DNA from: an uncultured Prevotella sp.
GTDB lineage: Bacteria > Bacteroidota > Bacteroidia > Bacteroidales > Bacteroidaceae
NCBI GenBank assembly: GCA_900541575.1
Contig: UQKO01000011.1
Coordinates: forward strand, 1-57,867
Direction: 5' to 3'
DNA length: 57,867 nucleotides
The notes under the pieces were generated by a model. That model had not been told where the DNA came from and did no database searches. It saw only the letters and a list, made by a program, of their open reading frames with translations. The first letter of the stretch is position 1. The number at the start of each line of letters is the position of its first letter. Both the position numbers and the translations under genes were made by a program. Below are positions 1-9,415 of this stretch, one piece after another.

Positions 1-54
1 CTTTTGTCGAACAAAGAGCAGCGGGTCAGCTGTTCGTAAAGATCTGTGCATCGC

Positions 55-147
55 TTAATCATTCCCGTCATTCGTCTTACCTTCTTCTTGCATCCGTGCC
101 CAATACTCTTCAGCTTTAACACGTTCCGTATCATTCAGGTTTTCCAT
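55..147 (-). CDS. possible 30-aa ORF or tail of a decayed gene
   Basis: A short minus-strand frame encodes 30 residues rich in Glu, Lys and Asn and containing EEYWARMQEEGK. The same frame stays open for about 28 further codons upstream of the ATG, to a stop near position 223. It could therefore be the end of a gene whose front is lost. I do not recognise the family and see no convincing promoter. The rest of the first 640 bases contains a hairpin repeat and the pheT promoter, but no other coding evidence. Confidence 0.25.
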   Translation of the reverse strand: MENLNDTERVKAEEYWARMQEEGKTNDGND

Positions 148-309
148 TTCTTTTAATGGAAAAGTTGGGTTAATTTCGGTTTTAACTTGAGCGGACAGAA
201 TCTGAAACTTTGATAGTAGTTGTTAACCATTGCGTTGCAGTGTTCTCTTTAAGTATATTGTTGTTAGGCTAAAAGGCTGTAGAAGTTTTCTTAGAACGTA
301 TTCTAAGTC

Positions 310-355
310 ATCGTCTTTCGACCGAAGGACATGCGTCCCTCGACCGAAGGACGAT
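310..355. repeat. two tandem 22-nt hairpin units
   Basis: Two near-identical 22-nt units lie at 312-333 and 334-355, each carrying TCGACCGAAGGAC. The outer ATCGTC (310-315) and GACGAT (350-355) can pair and close the array. The 22-nt period and the enclosing stem match the larger dispersed repeats at 26.9 kb and 40.5 kb, although the primary sequence differs. This is probably a degenerate member of that family. Confidence 0.6.
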
Positions 356-594
356 AACTTGAACGGCCTTTTCGCGTAACTTGAATGCCTATCTAGAGAT
401 AATTATTCCAAGTTCCAGTCTTAACTTCAGCGAGCTTTTATCGCCATTATCGGCTGCGTCTCAGCAATTCAAGCAAGCTTGATTGCATTCGACTTGCACG
501 ATAATTCACCCCGTCTTGACTAAATCCGAAAACTCGAATAACTATCATTATGAGCTAAAACCTCCATACGCTAAGTTTCTTTTCCCTTATCTCC

Positions 595-625
595 TTTGTT
601 GTTTACAAAAAATGAAGTAATTTTG
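595..625 (+). promoter_or_regulatory. pheT promoter
   Basis: TTTG at 595-598 is followed after exactly 19 bases by TAATTTTG at 618-625. This is the Bacteroidetes primary sigma-factor pattern (TTTG -33, TAnnTTTG -7). Transcription should start around 631, leaving a leader of about 28 nt before the pheT ATG. Confidence 0.8.
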
Positions 626-658
626 CCACACATTAAAATGCAGTTATTCTAAATCGAT

Positions 659-3124
659 ATGAATATTTCTTATAAGTGGCTCAAAGAATACGTTGACTTC
701 GATATGACCGCACAAGAAGTGGCTGATGCCCTCACAAGTGAAGGTCTTGAAGTAGACGGAGTAGAAGAAGTACAAGCCATCAAAGGCGGACTTGAAGGGC
801 TCGTAGTAGGACACGTTATTTCCTGCGAACCACACCCCAACAGCGATCACATGCACATTTGTCAAGTAGATCTCGGTGGAGAAGCCCCTCAGCAAATCGT
901 TTGTGGAGCTCCCAACGTAGCAGCTGGACAAAAAGTTATTGTCGCCACAATAGGCACAAAACTCTATGACGGAGATCAATGCTTCACCATAAAGAGATCC
1001 AAGCTCCGCGGTGTGGAAAGTCTAGGCATGATTTGTGCTGAAGATGAAATCGGAGTAGGGCATAATCACGATGGAATCATCGTACTTCCTGAAGATACTC
1101 CCATAGGTATGAAAGCCGCCGAATATTACGGATTAGAGAGTGATTACATTATCGAGGTGGATATCACTCCTAATCGTGCTGATGCTTGCTCGCACTATGG
1201 CGTGGCTCGCGATCTTTATGCATGGCTTATTCGCAATGGAAAGACCACGAGTCTTCACAAGATGGATGTGTCAGCATTTCATGTCGATTCCAATGATTTG
1301 AATATTGATATCGATGTGCAAAATACCGAAGCATGCCCTCGCTATTGCGCTGTAACTATTAAAGATTGTCAAGTAAAGGAGAGTCCTGAATGGCTTAAAG
1401 AAAAGTTGCAAGCCATAGGACTGCGTCCTATCAATAACATCGTAGATATTACAAACTACGTTATGATGGCCTACGGACAGCCTCTTCACTGCTTCGATGC
1501 CGACATGATAGAAGGTCAGCGAATCGTAGTGAAAACAATGCCCGATGGCACTCATTTCCAAACACTTGATGGGGTAGATCATACGCTTACTGATCGTGAC
1601 CTTGCTATCTGTAATGCTCGTGAGCCCATGTGTATTGCGGGAGTAATGGGTGGACGTGGATCTGGTACTTACGATACAACCAAGGATGTGCTCTTAGAAA
1701 GTGCCTATTTCCATCCAACGTGGATTCGTAAAAGTGCACGTCGACACGGCTTGAGTACAGATGCCTCCTTCCGTTTTGAACGTGGTATTGACCCTGATGG
1801 ACAAATCTACGCACTGAAGGTGGCAGCACTTCTTGTGAAAGAACTCGCTGGCGGTGTCATCGCTATGGATATAAAAGATGTAGAAGCTCCTGGACTGCAA
1901 AAACAATTTACCGTAGAACTCGACTATCAGTATGCACACGATCTGATAGGCAAAACCATTCCTACTGAAGTAATAAAGGAAATTGTTACTTCACTCGAAA
2001 TGCAAATCACTCATGAGACTTCTGAAGGACTTACACTCCAAGTTCCTGCCTATCGCGTTGACGTGCAGCGTCCTTGTGATGTCGTGGAAGATATTCTTCG
2101 TATCTATGGCTACAACAACGTAGAAATCCCTAGTGCGGTAAAATCAAGCCTTACTATAAAGGGAGATGTAGATCGTGCTAACAAGCTTGAGAATGTTGTG
2201 GCAGAACAGCTAGTAGGAGAGGGATTCCATGAGATTCTCAACAATTCACTAACAAAGGAAGCATACTACAACGACCTTGAGACCTATGCTGCCGAAAATC
2301 TAGTGCGATTGATCAATCCCCTCAGTTCAGACCTCAATGTAATGCGTCAGACGCTCCTTTTCGGTGGATTGGAAAGTATCGCACACAACGTCAATCGAAA
2401 GTGTCAGAACATCCGATTCTTTGAAGTTGGAAATTGCTACTATTATAACTCTAAGAAGCATACAGCTGATCACACTCTCGCAGCGTATAGTCAAGCACAT
2501 TTCCTCGGATTGTGGCTCACAGGAAAACGCGTTGAAGGATCGTGGGCACATCCTGACGAGCAATCAAGTATTTATGAACTAAAAGCCTACGTCAGCAATA
2601 TCCTTCGTCGATTGGGTTGTCAACTCGGCGGATTGAAAATTGCTAGCGGTGAAAACGATATCTTCTCAAAGAGTCTCGCTATCACCGATCGTGCAGGTAA
2701 GGTGCTTGTTGAGATAGGTCTTGTTTCTAGAACTATCCTTGCAAAATTTGATATAGAGCAAGAGGTCTATTATGCAGAAATAAATTGGACTATGCTCATG
2801 AAACTTGTCAAGAAGGAAGACGTTTCATTTAAGGAAATTTCCAAATTCCCTGCCGTGAAGCGTGACCTAGCTCTTCTCGTTGATAAAAAAATACAGTTCG
2901 CGCAAATCGAGCAAATAGCTCGCGCTTCAGAGAAGAAGTTACTCAAGAGTGTAGAACTCTTTGATGTGTACGAGGGAAAGAGCTTGCCCGAAGGGAAAAA
3001 GAGCTATGCGGTCAATTTCACTTTGCAAGATGAGAGTAAAACGATGAACGATAAGCAGACTGATGCTATCATGAACAAGATTATCCAAAATCTGCAAAAA
3101 CAACTTGACGCAACGCTCAGATAA
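659..3124 (+). CDS. pheT: phenylalanine-tRNA ligase beta subunit
   Basis: Beta subunit of the cytoplasmic PheRS heterotetramer, which charges tRNA-Phe. The 821-aa length is normal. The order of domains fits the family: MNISYKWLKEYVDF start, an EMAP-like tRNA-binding domain near residues 40-155 (HPNSDHMHICQVDLG), the B3/B4 editing region with CFDAD and VMGG, a B5 region around 400-475 (YRVDVQRPCDVVEDILRIYG), the catalytic-like core with FEVG, and a C-terminal ferredoxin-fold anticodon-binding domain (KFPAVKRDLALLVDK). The alpha subunit is not in this window. It has its own promoter 34 nt upstream and is followed by the YebC-family gene after 69 nt. Confidence 0.97.
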   Translation: MNISYKWLKEYVDFDMTAQEVADALTSEGLEVDGVEEVQAIKGGLEGLVVGHVISCEPHPNSDHMHICQVDLGGEAPQQIVCGAPNVAAGQKVIVATIGTKLYDGDQCFTIKRSKLRGVESLGMICAEDEIGVGHNHDGIIVLPEDTPIGMKAAEYYGLESDYIIEVDITPNRADACSHYGVARDLYAWLIRNGKTTSLHKMDVSAFHVDSNDLNIDIDVQNTEACPRYCAVTIKDCQVKESPEWLKEKLQAIGLRPINNIVDITNYVMMAYGQPLHCFDADMIEGQRIVVKTMPDGTHFQTLDGVDHTLTDRDLAICNAREPMCIAGVMGGRGSGTYDTTKDVLLESAYFHPTWIRKSARRHGLSTDASFRFERGIDPDGQIYALKVAALLVKELAGGVIAMDIKDVEAPGLQKQFTVELDYQYAHDLIGKTIPTEVIKEIVTSLEMQITHETSEGLTLQVPAYRVDVQRPCDVVEDILRIYGYNNVEIPSAVKSSLTIKGDVDRANKLENVVAEQLVGEGFHEILNNSLTKEAYYNDLETYAAENLVRLINPLSSDLNVMRQTLLFGGLESIAHNVNRKCQNIRFFEVGNCYYYNSKKHTADHTLAAYSQAHFLGLWLTGKRVEGSWAHPDEQSSIYELKAYVSNILRRLGCQLGGLKIASGENDIFSKSLAITDRAGKVLVEIGLVSRTILAKFDIEQEVYYAEINWTMLMKLVKKEDVSFKEISKFPAVKRDLALLVDKKIQFAQIEQIARASEKKLLKSVELFDVYEGKSLPEGKKSYAVNFTLQDESKTMNDKQTDAIMNKIIQNLQKQLDATLR

Positions 3125-3193
3125 GTTTCTTTCGATACTCTTTTTTGCTCATAAGCAACATAACAAACAAAATTCTAAATATACACAAATCCC

Positions 3194-3925
3194 ATGGGAA
3201 GAGCTTTTGAATATAGAAAAGCCACGAAAATGAAGCGCTGGGGTCATATGGCCCGCACATTTACAAAACTCGGTAAACAAATCGCTGTAGCTGTGAAAGC
3301 CGGTGGACCGGAACCAGAGAATAACCCCACACTTCGTGCCATCATCGCCACTTGTAAGCGCGAAAACATGCCTAAGGACAACATCGAACGTGCCATTAAA
3401 AATGCATGTGGTAAAGACCAAAGTGACTACAAGACCATGACTTATGAGGGCTACGGCCCTCACGGAGTTGCTATTTTTGTTGACACACTTACAGACAATG
3501 CTACTCGTACTGTAGGCGATGTACGCTCCGTGTTCAATAAATTCAATGGTAATCTTGGCACAATGGGTTCGTTAGCTTATCTCTTCGACCATAAGGCCGT
3601 GTTTACCATCAAAAAGAAAGATGGAGTAGACATGGACGAACTCATTCTCGACCTCATTGATTATGGAGTGGAAGATGAATTCGATGAAGACGAAGAAGAA
3701 GGCAGTGTAACAATCTATGGCGACCCGAAATGCTTCGCTCAGATTCAGAAACACTTGGAAGAAAATGGTTTTGAGGTGCTTGCCGCTGAATTTACCTATA
3801 TCCCCAACGACCTCAAAGATGTCACTCCCGAAGAGCGCGAAAGCATTGATAAGATGGTAGAACGACTCGAAGATTTCGATGACGTACAGACTGTCTATAC
3901 GAATATGAAGCCCGCAGAGGAATAA
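3194..3925 (+). CDS. YebC/PmpR-family transcription/translation regulator
   Basis: 243 aa, the usual length of the YebC family. The N terminus MGRAFEYRKATKMKRWGHMA is the Bacteroidetes version of the family signature, followed by the typical NPTLRAIIATCKRENMP stretch. An acidic run (EFDEDEEEG, about residues 160-170) and the DVQTVYTNM ending are also characteristic. Family members are described either as DNA-binding regulators or as factors relieving ribosome stalling, and the sequence alone does not distinguish the two. It lies 69 nt after pheT on the same strand and is followed by an intrinsic terminator. Confidence 0.93.
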   Translation: MGRAFEYRKATKMKRWGHMARTFTKLGKQIAVAVKAGGPEPENNPTLRAIIATCKRENMPKDNIERAIKNACGKDQSDYKTMTYEGYGPHGVAIFVDTLTDNATRTVGDVRSVFNKFNGNLGTMGSLAYLFDHKAVFTIKKKDGVDMDELILDLIDYGVEDEFDEDEEEGSVTIYGDPKCFAQIQKHLEENGFEVLAAEFTYIPNDLKDVTPEERESIDKMVERLEDFDDVQTVYTNMKPAEE

Positions 3926-4067
3926 TCATGTATGCATTTCGTTTGCAATCTTCTCTGTAAAAACGAAAATCCTTTCTTCCCGAGATAAAGTGGGGAGGTG
4001 TCTCTGAGAGATATCACAGAGTTCTTTTAAGAAAAAGGAAATAGTTTTTCAGAAATAAATCATACGT

Positions 4068-4124
4068 AAGAGGGGAAAATTCGCTAAGGATCCAACGATT
4101 CTTGCCTAAATTTCCCCTCTTTTT
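4068..4124 (+). terminator. intrinsic terminator after the pheT-YebC unit
   Basis: AAGAGGGGAAAATT (4068-4081) pairs with AAATTTCCCCTCTT (4108-4121) with one mismatch, across a loop of about 26 nt, and is followed by a T run. It lies about 140 nt after the YebC-family stop and ends that transcription unit. Confidence 0.7.
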
Positions 4125-4173
4125 CAATCATTCTTCTTATTCTCGCTTAAACGGAATATAAAAAGAACATGAA

Positions 4174-4422
4174 ATGAAGCAATTCGATTTTATCCCACAA
4201 GGAGTCTGCTCGCGTTGTATGCACGTGAGTCTGACTGATGATGGTCTCATAGAGTCAGCCTCGTTTGAAGGCGGATGTCACGGAAATCTACAAGGCATTG
4301 CGGCTTTGATTAAGGGCATGCCCAAGAATGAAGTGATAAAGAGACTCAAAGGCATTCGATGTGGAAACAAGCAGACCTCTTGTCCTGACCAACTTGCTCA
4401 AGCTCTTCAAAGCATCGATTAA
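4174..4422 (+). CDS. TSCPD-domain protein (TIGR03905 type)
   Basis: A small 82-aa protein with the cysteine pattern of the TSCPD domain: VCSRCMHVSL near residue 11, EGGCHGNLQGI near residue 32, and RCGN...TSCPDQLAQAL near the C terminus. The same domain occurs at the C terminus of some ribonucleotide reductases, where it is thought to bind metal or nucleic acid. Standalone copies have no established function. The gene stands alone between the YebC terminator and a convergent lipoprotein gene. Confidence 0.85.
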   Translation: MKQFDFIPQGVCSRCMHVSLTDDGLIESASFEGGCHGNLQGIAALIKGMPKNEVIKRLKGIRCGNKQTSCPDQLAQALQSID

Positions 4423-4562
4423 CCTTGCATAAATACTAAGTGTAGATTATATGTTTAGGGCGCTTCTAATTTTGATAAAGAGATGGACTTTAGGACAGAA
4501 AGTGTACACAAATCACGCATCTGAATAAGACGCATTATATTTCAGAATAAATAGACCCACCT

Positions 4563-4991
4563 TTAATTTCTCCATCCATACTCATGCGCTTTTATCAAAG
4601 TCTGATACACCACATTCCCATTCTCTTCTGATTGGTAGAGATAGCGAAAGGCCACACCATGATCTTTCACGTCTTTAAAAGTAACGTCATTGATTGTACG
4701 CTGCTTGAGCAATTCGTGGAGTAGGGGAGTCTTTTCCCTAAAAATACACTCATTGGTAGCGGATATACTATAAAAATAGGTAAGTTCGCGTTTTTGGGGA
4801 TTGTAGACAAGACTATCAAGAATAGTACCTGTTTCTACTTCTTGCGGACAATGTCGATTCGTATATTCACGTGCTTCTCGCTCTAGACTTTGATCAAAAC
4901 TCTCTTGGCAAGCAGTCGTAAGTCCTACGAGTGTTAAGGCTATTAAGAATGCGCGCTTCCTAATGAATCTACAATAGAATCCTTCTAGCAT
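4563..4991 (-). CDS. hypothetical lipoprotein
   Basis: About 142 aa. A basic start (RFIRKR) is followed by a hydrophobic stretch and the lipobox LTTAC, so export and lipidation at that Cys are likely. The mature part is Glu/Arg rich with no motif I recognise. I place the start at 4991 rather than at 5051. A longer reading would begin inside the neighbouring divergent gene, and a good -7 element (TATTTTTG, read on the minus strand from 5024 to 5017) lies downstream of that longer start. Transcription would begin just ahead of the chosen ATG. Confidence 0.7.
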   Translation of the reverse strand: MLEGFYCRFIRKRAFLIALTLVGLTTACQESFDQSLEREAREYTNRHCPQEVETGTILDSLVYNPQKRELTYFYSISATNECIFREKTPLLHELLKQRTINDVTFKDVKDHGVAFRYLYQSEENGNVVYQTLIKAHEYGWRN

Positions 4992-5042
4992 AATATTCTC
5001 ATTAAAGATTTCTATGCAAAAATAGAAAATTAAATCGAACAA

Positions 5043-5537
5043 ATGAATCAAAATTCAAATACATCTCCCTCAGAAAGCGAACTTGAAGTTCGTATTAATC
5101 GTGCTGTAGAGCTATTTAATGAAGGATACAATTGCTCACAAAGCGTTGTCGCTGCCTTTGCCGATCTCTACGGATTTACATTCGAACAATCACTTCGCAT
5201 GTCGGCCTCTTTTGGAGGAGGTATTGGAAGAATGCGACAAACATGTGGCGCAGCTTGTGGTATGTTCCTTCTTACAGGACTCGATTGTGGAGCTATAGAT
5301 GGTTCAGATAGGGCAGGAAAGAGCCACAATTATGCGCAAGTGCAACAACTAGCCGCACAATTTAAAGCTCAAAATGGAAGTCTTATATGTGCCGAACTCC
5401 TCGGACTTAAGCCTAATGCCCCAACATCATCTAAAGCAGAAGCTAGAACAACCGAATACTATAAAAAAAGGCCTTGTCCGATGATGGTTAAAACGGCAGC
5501 CACCATCTTTGCTAACTATTTAAAAGAAAAGCGCTAA
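5043..5537 (+). CDS. C_GCAxxG_C_C family redox-type protein
   Basis: 164 aa with the signature of the C_GCAxxG_C_C family: NEGYNCSQSVVAAF near residue 29, then FGGGIGRMRQTCGAACG near 63-79, then a Cys in GLDCGA and one in KRPCPMM near the end. Conserved cysteines suggest metal or redox chemistry. Family members often sit near electron-transfer genes but no enzyme activity is established. The ATG lies about 50 nt from the divergent lipoprotein start, so the two share a short intergenic promoter region. Confidence 0.85.
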   Translation: MNQNSNTSPSESELEVRINRAVELFNEGYNCSQSVVAAFADLYGFTFEQSLRMSASFGGGIGRMRQTCGAACGMFLLTGLDCGAIDGSDRAGKSHNYAQVQQLAAQFKAQNGSLICAELLGLKPNAPTSSKAEARTTEYYKKRPCPMMVKTAATIFANYLKEKR

Positions 5538-5724
5538 GTATCATCTCATACAAGTTTCAAAGCATGCTTCGGTTCCCTATTTTTCTTCAAAACGAATCGC
5601 TTCCTTATCTTGTATGCGCATGATTACTAACATGAGTAACGGAGACAATTTTAAACCTAAATTGTCAAAACTTGAAGAAAACAAGTCCAGTCTTATTAAA
5701 CGTAAAAACCCCATACTTTGAAAG

Positions 5725-6894
5725 ATGAAAATATTACTACTAGGCGAATATAGCAATGTTCACACCACATTAGCCAAAGGACTCCGAGAACTTGGTCACC
5801 ATGTCACTGTGGCATCAGATGGCGATGGATGGAAGGATTATCCGCGCGATATCGACCTTAGTCGCTCATCGCTTAGCCGCCTAGATAGCCTGAAATATTG
5901 GCTCAAGGTAAAAAGTGCTTTTCAAAAGTTTCGTGGTTACGATGTTGTACAGATAATCAATCCCTTATTTCTTAATTTTAAGGCTCAACGCATCTTGCCA
6001 TATTTTAGATTCCTAAAAAAGCACAATCAGTGCATCGTTATGGGAGCTTTTGGCATGGATTATTATTATGTAACTGGATGTCTTGACAAGCAGACTTTTC
6101 GTTATAGCGATTTCAATATCGGCCCTGTGGAACGAATTAATCGAGACAACGATCAATTTAAGCAAGAATGGCTTTATGGATTTAATGGTGAACTCAATCA
6201 AATTATTGCCAAAGAAAGTCATGCCATAGTGACAGGTCTCTACGAATACGATGCATGCTATCGGAAATACTATCATGGTTCCGCAAAATTGGTTTTTATT
6301 CCATTTCCCATTCAAATGCAATCAATTGAAACACATTATGATAGCCCAAAGTTAGCAACAGCTGCCCCCAGGCATAATGAAAGCCAATTTATTCCAGGAG
6401 AAGCGCTCAAGATATTCGTTGGAATCCAAAGTCAACGCTCGACTTACAAAGGTACAGATATTCTTCTTAGAGCCGCGCAACGTGTTGCACAAGAACATCC
6501 TCAAGAATGTGTGCTTCTAAAAGCCGAAAATGTTCCTTTCGAGACGTACAAACATATGCTTGACACTGCTCACGTAATTCTCGACCAACTCTATTCCTAC
6601 ACACCTGCTATGAATGCTCTTGAGGCGATGGCTCGTGGAACAGTGGTTGTAGGTGGTGCAGAACCAGAAAATTATTTCATACTCAATGAAAATCAACTTC
6701 GACCCATCATCAACGTACAACCTAATGAGCAAAGCGTATATCACGCTATCACAGAATTGGTTGTAAATCGTGATAGATTAATTCCGCAACTTCGAGAAGA
6801 AGGACTTGCTTATATACACCGTCATCATGACTACCTTAAAGTGGCAAGAAAATATGAAGAGCTATATAAGGAATTGATAGAAGTTAGAGCATGA
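5725..6894 (+). CDS. glycosyltransferase, GT4-like
   Basis: 389 aa with a two-Rossmann GT-B layout. The N-terminal half starts with MKILLLGEYSNVHTTLAKGL (nucleotide-sugar transferase type with a glycine-rich loop). The C-terminal half contains FVGIQSQRSTYKGTDILLRA and the donor-site motif YTPAMNALEAMARGTVVVGG. It probably transfers a sugar during surface polysaccharide or glycolipid assembly, but no polysaccharide cluster surrounds it, so the acceptor is unknown. It ends with TGA, which shows that UGA is a normal stop in this genome. Confidence 0.8.
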   Translation: MKILLLGEYSNVHTTLAKGLRELGHHVTVASDGDGWKDYPRDIDLSRSSLSRLDSLKYWLKVKSAFQKFRGYDVVQIINPLFLNFKAQRILPYFRFLKKHNQCIVMGAFGMDYYYVTGCLDKQTFRYSDFNIGPVERINRDNDQFKQEWLYGFNGELNQIIAKESHAIVTGLYEYDACYRKYYHGSAKLVFIPFPIQMQSIETHYDSPKLATAAPRHNESQFIPGEALKIFVGIQSQRSTYKGTDILLRAAQRVAQEHPQECVLLKAENVPFETYKHMLDTAHVILDQLYSYTPAMNALEAMARGTVVVGGAEPENYFILNENQLRPIINVQPNEQSVYHAITELVVNRDRLIPQLREEGLAYIHRHHDYLKVARKYEELYKELIEVRA

Positions 6895-7098
6895 GATATG
6901 AAACATAATTAGAGAGAACTGATGCGGATAATATCATTACACTAATAATTTTTTGAATCAGTGTTATGTTTAATAGTGAATATAGATGCTCAACTCATGT
7001 GTTATACAAATGCTGAGCAACAGGTCTACTCTACGAAAGCTATGATATTTCCAATAATGGAAATACTACATTAATCGAATTCTATAAATTTCTCCTCC

Positions 7099-9105
7099 AT
7101 GATAGATAAAGCCACCATACAACGTGTAATGGATGCCACAGATATCGTTGATGTGGTAAAGGATTTTGTGACTCTACGTAAGAATGGAGCCAACTACAAA
7201 GGACTATGCCCGTTTCATAATGAGCGTACCCCATCTTTCAGCGTATCACCTTCTCGCCAACTTTGTAAATGCTTCTCATGCGGTAAAGGCGGAAATGCAG
7301 TACATTTCCTCATGGAACTCGAACATATGACTTACCCCGAAGCAATTAAATGGTTGGCAAGGAAATATGGCATCGAGGTAAAAGAAAAAGAACTCACAGA
7401 CGAAGAGCGTGCACAGCAAAGTGAGCGTGAAAGTATGTTTGTGCTCAATGAATGGGCAAATCAATATTTTCAAGATACCTTACATAATCACGTGGATGGT
7501 GTGGCCGTGGGTATGGCCTATTTTCGTTCACGAGGATTTCGCGACGATATTATAAGAAAATTTTCTCTCGGCTATTCTCTCGAACAACGCGATGCATTGG
7601 CTAAGGCTGCTATTGCTCATGGATTTAACAAGGATTTTCTACTAAAGACAGGTTTATGCTATAAGACCGACGATGGCAGACTGCTTGATCGTTACCATGG
7701 ACGTGTGATTTTCCCAGTCCATACTGTATCGGGAAAAGTAGTCGCCTTTGGTGGGCGCGTACTTAATACAGAAAAGGTAAAAAACGTGGGCAAGTACGTA
7801 AACTCACCCGAAAGTGAGATTTATAGCAAAAGTCATGAACTCTATGGGTTGTTTCAGGCTAAAACTTCTATCGTGCGCCACGACAGATGTTTTCTTGTAG
7901 AGGGATATACAGACGTTATTTCCATGCATCAAAGTGGTGTGGAAAATGTTGTAGCATCTTCAGGAACATCTCTTACCGAAGGACAAGTACGCTTGTTACA
8001 TCGATTCACAGAAAACATTACAGTTCTCTATGACGGTGATGCTGCGGGCATTAAAGCAAGCCTTCGAGGAATTGATATGTTATTGGCTGAAGGCATGAAT
8101 ATCAAAGTGTTGCTTCTGCCTGATGGTGATGATCCCGATAGTTTTGCTAGAAAACATAAAGCTAGTGATTTTCAAGAATATATAGAACGCCATCAAGTTG
8201 ATTTTATCAAGTTTAAAACACAGCTTTTGTTAAAAGATGCAGCTAATGATCCCATTAAGCGTGCAGAATTAATCACCAATGTGGTACGTAGCATCTCGGT
8301 GATTCCAAGCGAAGTGCTGCGACAAATGTACATCCATGAATGTGCAGCCTCTCTATCGGTGAGTGAGGAATTGATTGTCAATGAAATCAATAAGCAACAT
8401 CGCGAGAAACAAGGAAAATCAAACTCTAACGAATCAGCAAGGCATGAAATAGACAAACAGGAAGCCAATTCCTTATCTGTCCGCATACAGCAAAATATCG
8501 AAAGTGCTGAAGAAAAAATGCTGGTGTCCTTACTCATTCGTTATGGTAATCTTCCTATAAGTACAAATGCGTCTATATCCAAGAAGCGAGAAGACGCAGA
8601 CAATTTGGTCAATGATTCAAATGCTGAACAATATGTCACAGTGGCCCAATACATCGCACAAGAACTTGAAGTAGATAGTCTCTCATTTCAAAACGACCTC
8701 TACAAAAAGATTCTTCAAGAATCCCTCGCCCACTGTGTAGAGAAAGATTGGTCTCCCCTCTCCTACTTCTCGACCCATCCTGATGAAGCTATAAGCCGTT
8801 TGGCGGTGGAATTAGGGCAAGACGATTTTGTGCTCAGCAGTTCACAACGAAAGCAATACGTAGAAGATAAGGACAAACTAGACGAAATTGTGCCACGCAT
8901 CATTCAAGACTACAAACACTCCATTATCTGTGACTATTTAAAAAGTTTACTCGCAGAAATGCGCAACCCCCAAAATGCCAACCAACCTGAACGTATTAAG
9001 GAATTGATGGGAAAATACATGGAAGCAAGTAAAATAGAACGTTCTTTTGCTAAAATTCTGGGTGATCGTGTAATCCTTAAATATACGCCTGCGGGAAAAC
9101 CATAA
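7099..9105 (+). CDS. dnaG: DNA primase
   Basis: 668 aa. It synthesises RNA primers at the replication fork. The N-terminal zinc finger is intact (CPFHNERTPSFSVSP then CKCFSCGKGGN, about residues 40-70). The catalytic core carries the Toprim motif VEGYTDVISMHQSG near 270 and the DGDAAG metal site near 315. The C-terminal part, about 450-668, is the less conserved DnaB-helicase-interacting region. This is the last clearly conserved gene before the accessory island. Confidence 0.96.
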   Translation: MIDKATIQRVMDATDIVDVVKDFVTLRKNGANYKGLCPFHNERTPSFSVSPSRQLCKCFSCGKGGNAVHFLMELEHMTYPEAIKWLARKYGIEVKEKELTDEERAQQSERESMFVLNEWANQYFQDTLHNHVDGVAVGMAYFRSRGFRDDIIRKFSLGYSLEQRDALAKAAIAHGFNKDFLLKTGLCYKTDDGRLLDRYHGRVIFPVHTVSGKVVAFGGRVLNTEKVKNVGKYVNSPESEIYSKSHELYGLFQAKTSIVRHDRCFLVEGYTDVISMHQSGVENVVASSGTSLTEGQVRLLHRFTENITVLYDGDAAGIKASLRGIDMLLAEGMNIKVLLLPDGDDPDSFARKHKASDFQEYIERHQVDFIKFKTQLLLKDAANDPIKRAELITNVVRSISVIPSEVLRQMYIHECAASLSVSEELIVNEINKQHREKQGKSNSNESARHEIDKQEANSLSVRIQQNIESAEEKMLVSLLIRYGNLPISTNASISKKREDADNLVNDSNAEQYVTVAQYIAQELEVDSLSFQNDLYKKILQESLAHCVEKDWSPLSYFSTHPDEAISRLAVELGQDDFVLSSSQRKQYVEDKDKLDEIVPRIIQDYKHSIICDYLKSLLAEMRNPQNANQPERIKELMGKYMEASKIERSFAKILGDRVILKYTPAGKP

Positions 9106-9186
9106 TTGATTTGCAATGTAGCACGTCCTGCATTGCCTTCCTTTGTGAACAAAGAATGACAACTGTCATAGTAAAATGTTAAAGTC

Positions 9187-9208
9187 CCCCCTATTTTAGC
9201 TAATTGAG
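9187..9208 (+). repeat. dispersed 22-bp motif, copy 1
   Basis: CCCCCTATTTTAGCTAATTGAG starts 81 nt after dnaG. A nearly identical copy (one extra T, one substitution) occurs at 18480-18502 in the same orientation. The two copies bracket the PLD operon, the IS110 element and the regulator/barrel pair. It may be the end of a degraded mobile element or a recombination site. Confidence 0.45.
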
Positions 9209-9242
9209 CGATTTTAGAAGATGATGGCCCCCCAACTCGCTT

Positions 9243-9270
9243 ACATAGAAGATTAAAAAAACTTCTATGT
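9243..9270. repeat. perfect 9-bp hairpin
   Basis: ACATAGAAG (9243-9251) and CTTCTATGT (9262-9270) pair perfectly around a 10-nt A-rich loop, 10 nt before the 38-aa ORF. No T run follows on the plus strand. It could be a regulatory leader structure for the following operon. Confidence 0.5.
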
Positions 9271-9280
9271 GAATCAGAGA

Positions 9281-9397
9281 ATGCAGATTGTTATCCCCCC
9301 TCCGAATGGTTCGCTCTTTGAATTAAAGCAGGAATTCGACTCCTTGAGCAAGCAAGAAGAGAGGAATACATCCTGGAGCGATATCGATACATTATAA
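9281..9397 (+). CDS. 38-aa small ORF at the head of the defence-like operon
   Basis: An ATG frame of 38 codons begins with MQIVIPPPNGSLFELKQE and ends with SWSDIDTL. Its stop is 18 nt before the 506-aa gene on the same strand. It could be a small component of the operon, a leader peptide, or the tail of a lost gene, since the frame is also open for about eight codons upstream of the ATG. I do not recognise the family. Confidence 0.4.
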   Translation: MQIVIPPPNGSLFELKQEFDSLSKQEERNTSWSDIDTL

Positions 9398-9415
9398 CTC
9401 TAATCAAGCAAATCA

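Noticed and set aside
4992..5051. Longer lipoprotein starting at 5051
   Set aside because: The extension contains the likely -7 element and overlaps the divergent gene. The signal peptide is complete from 4991.
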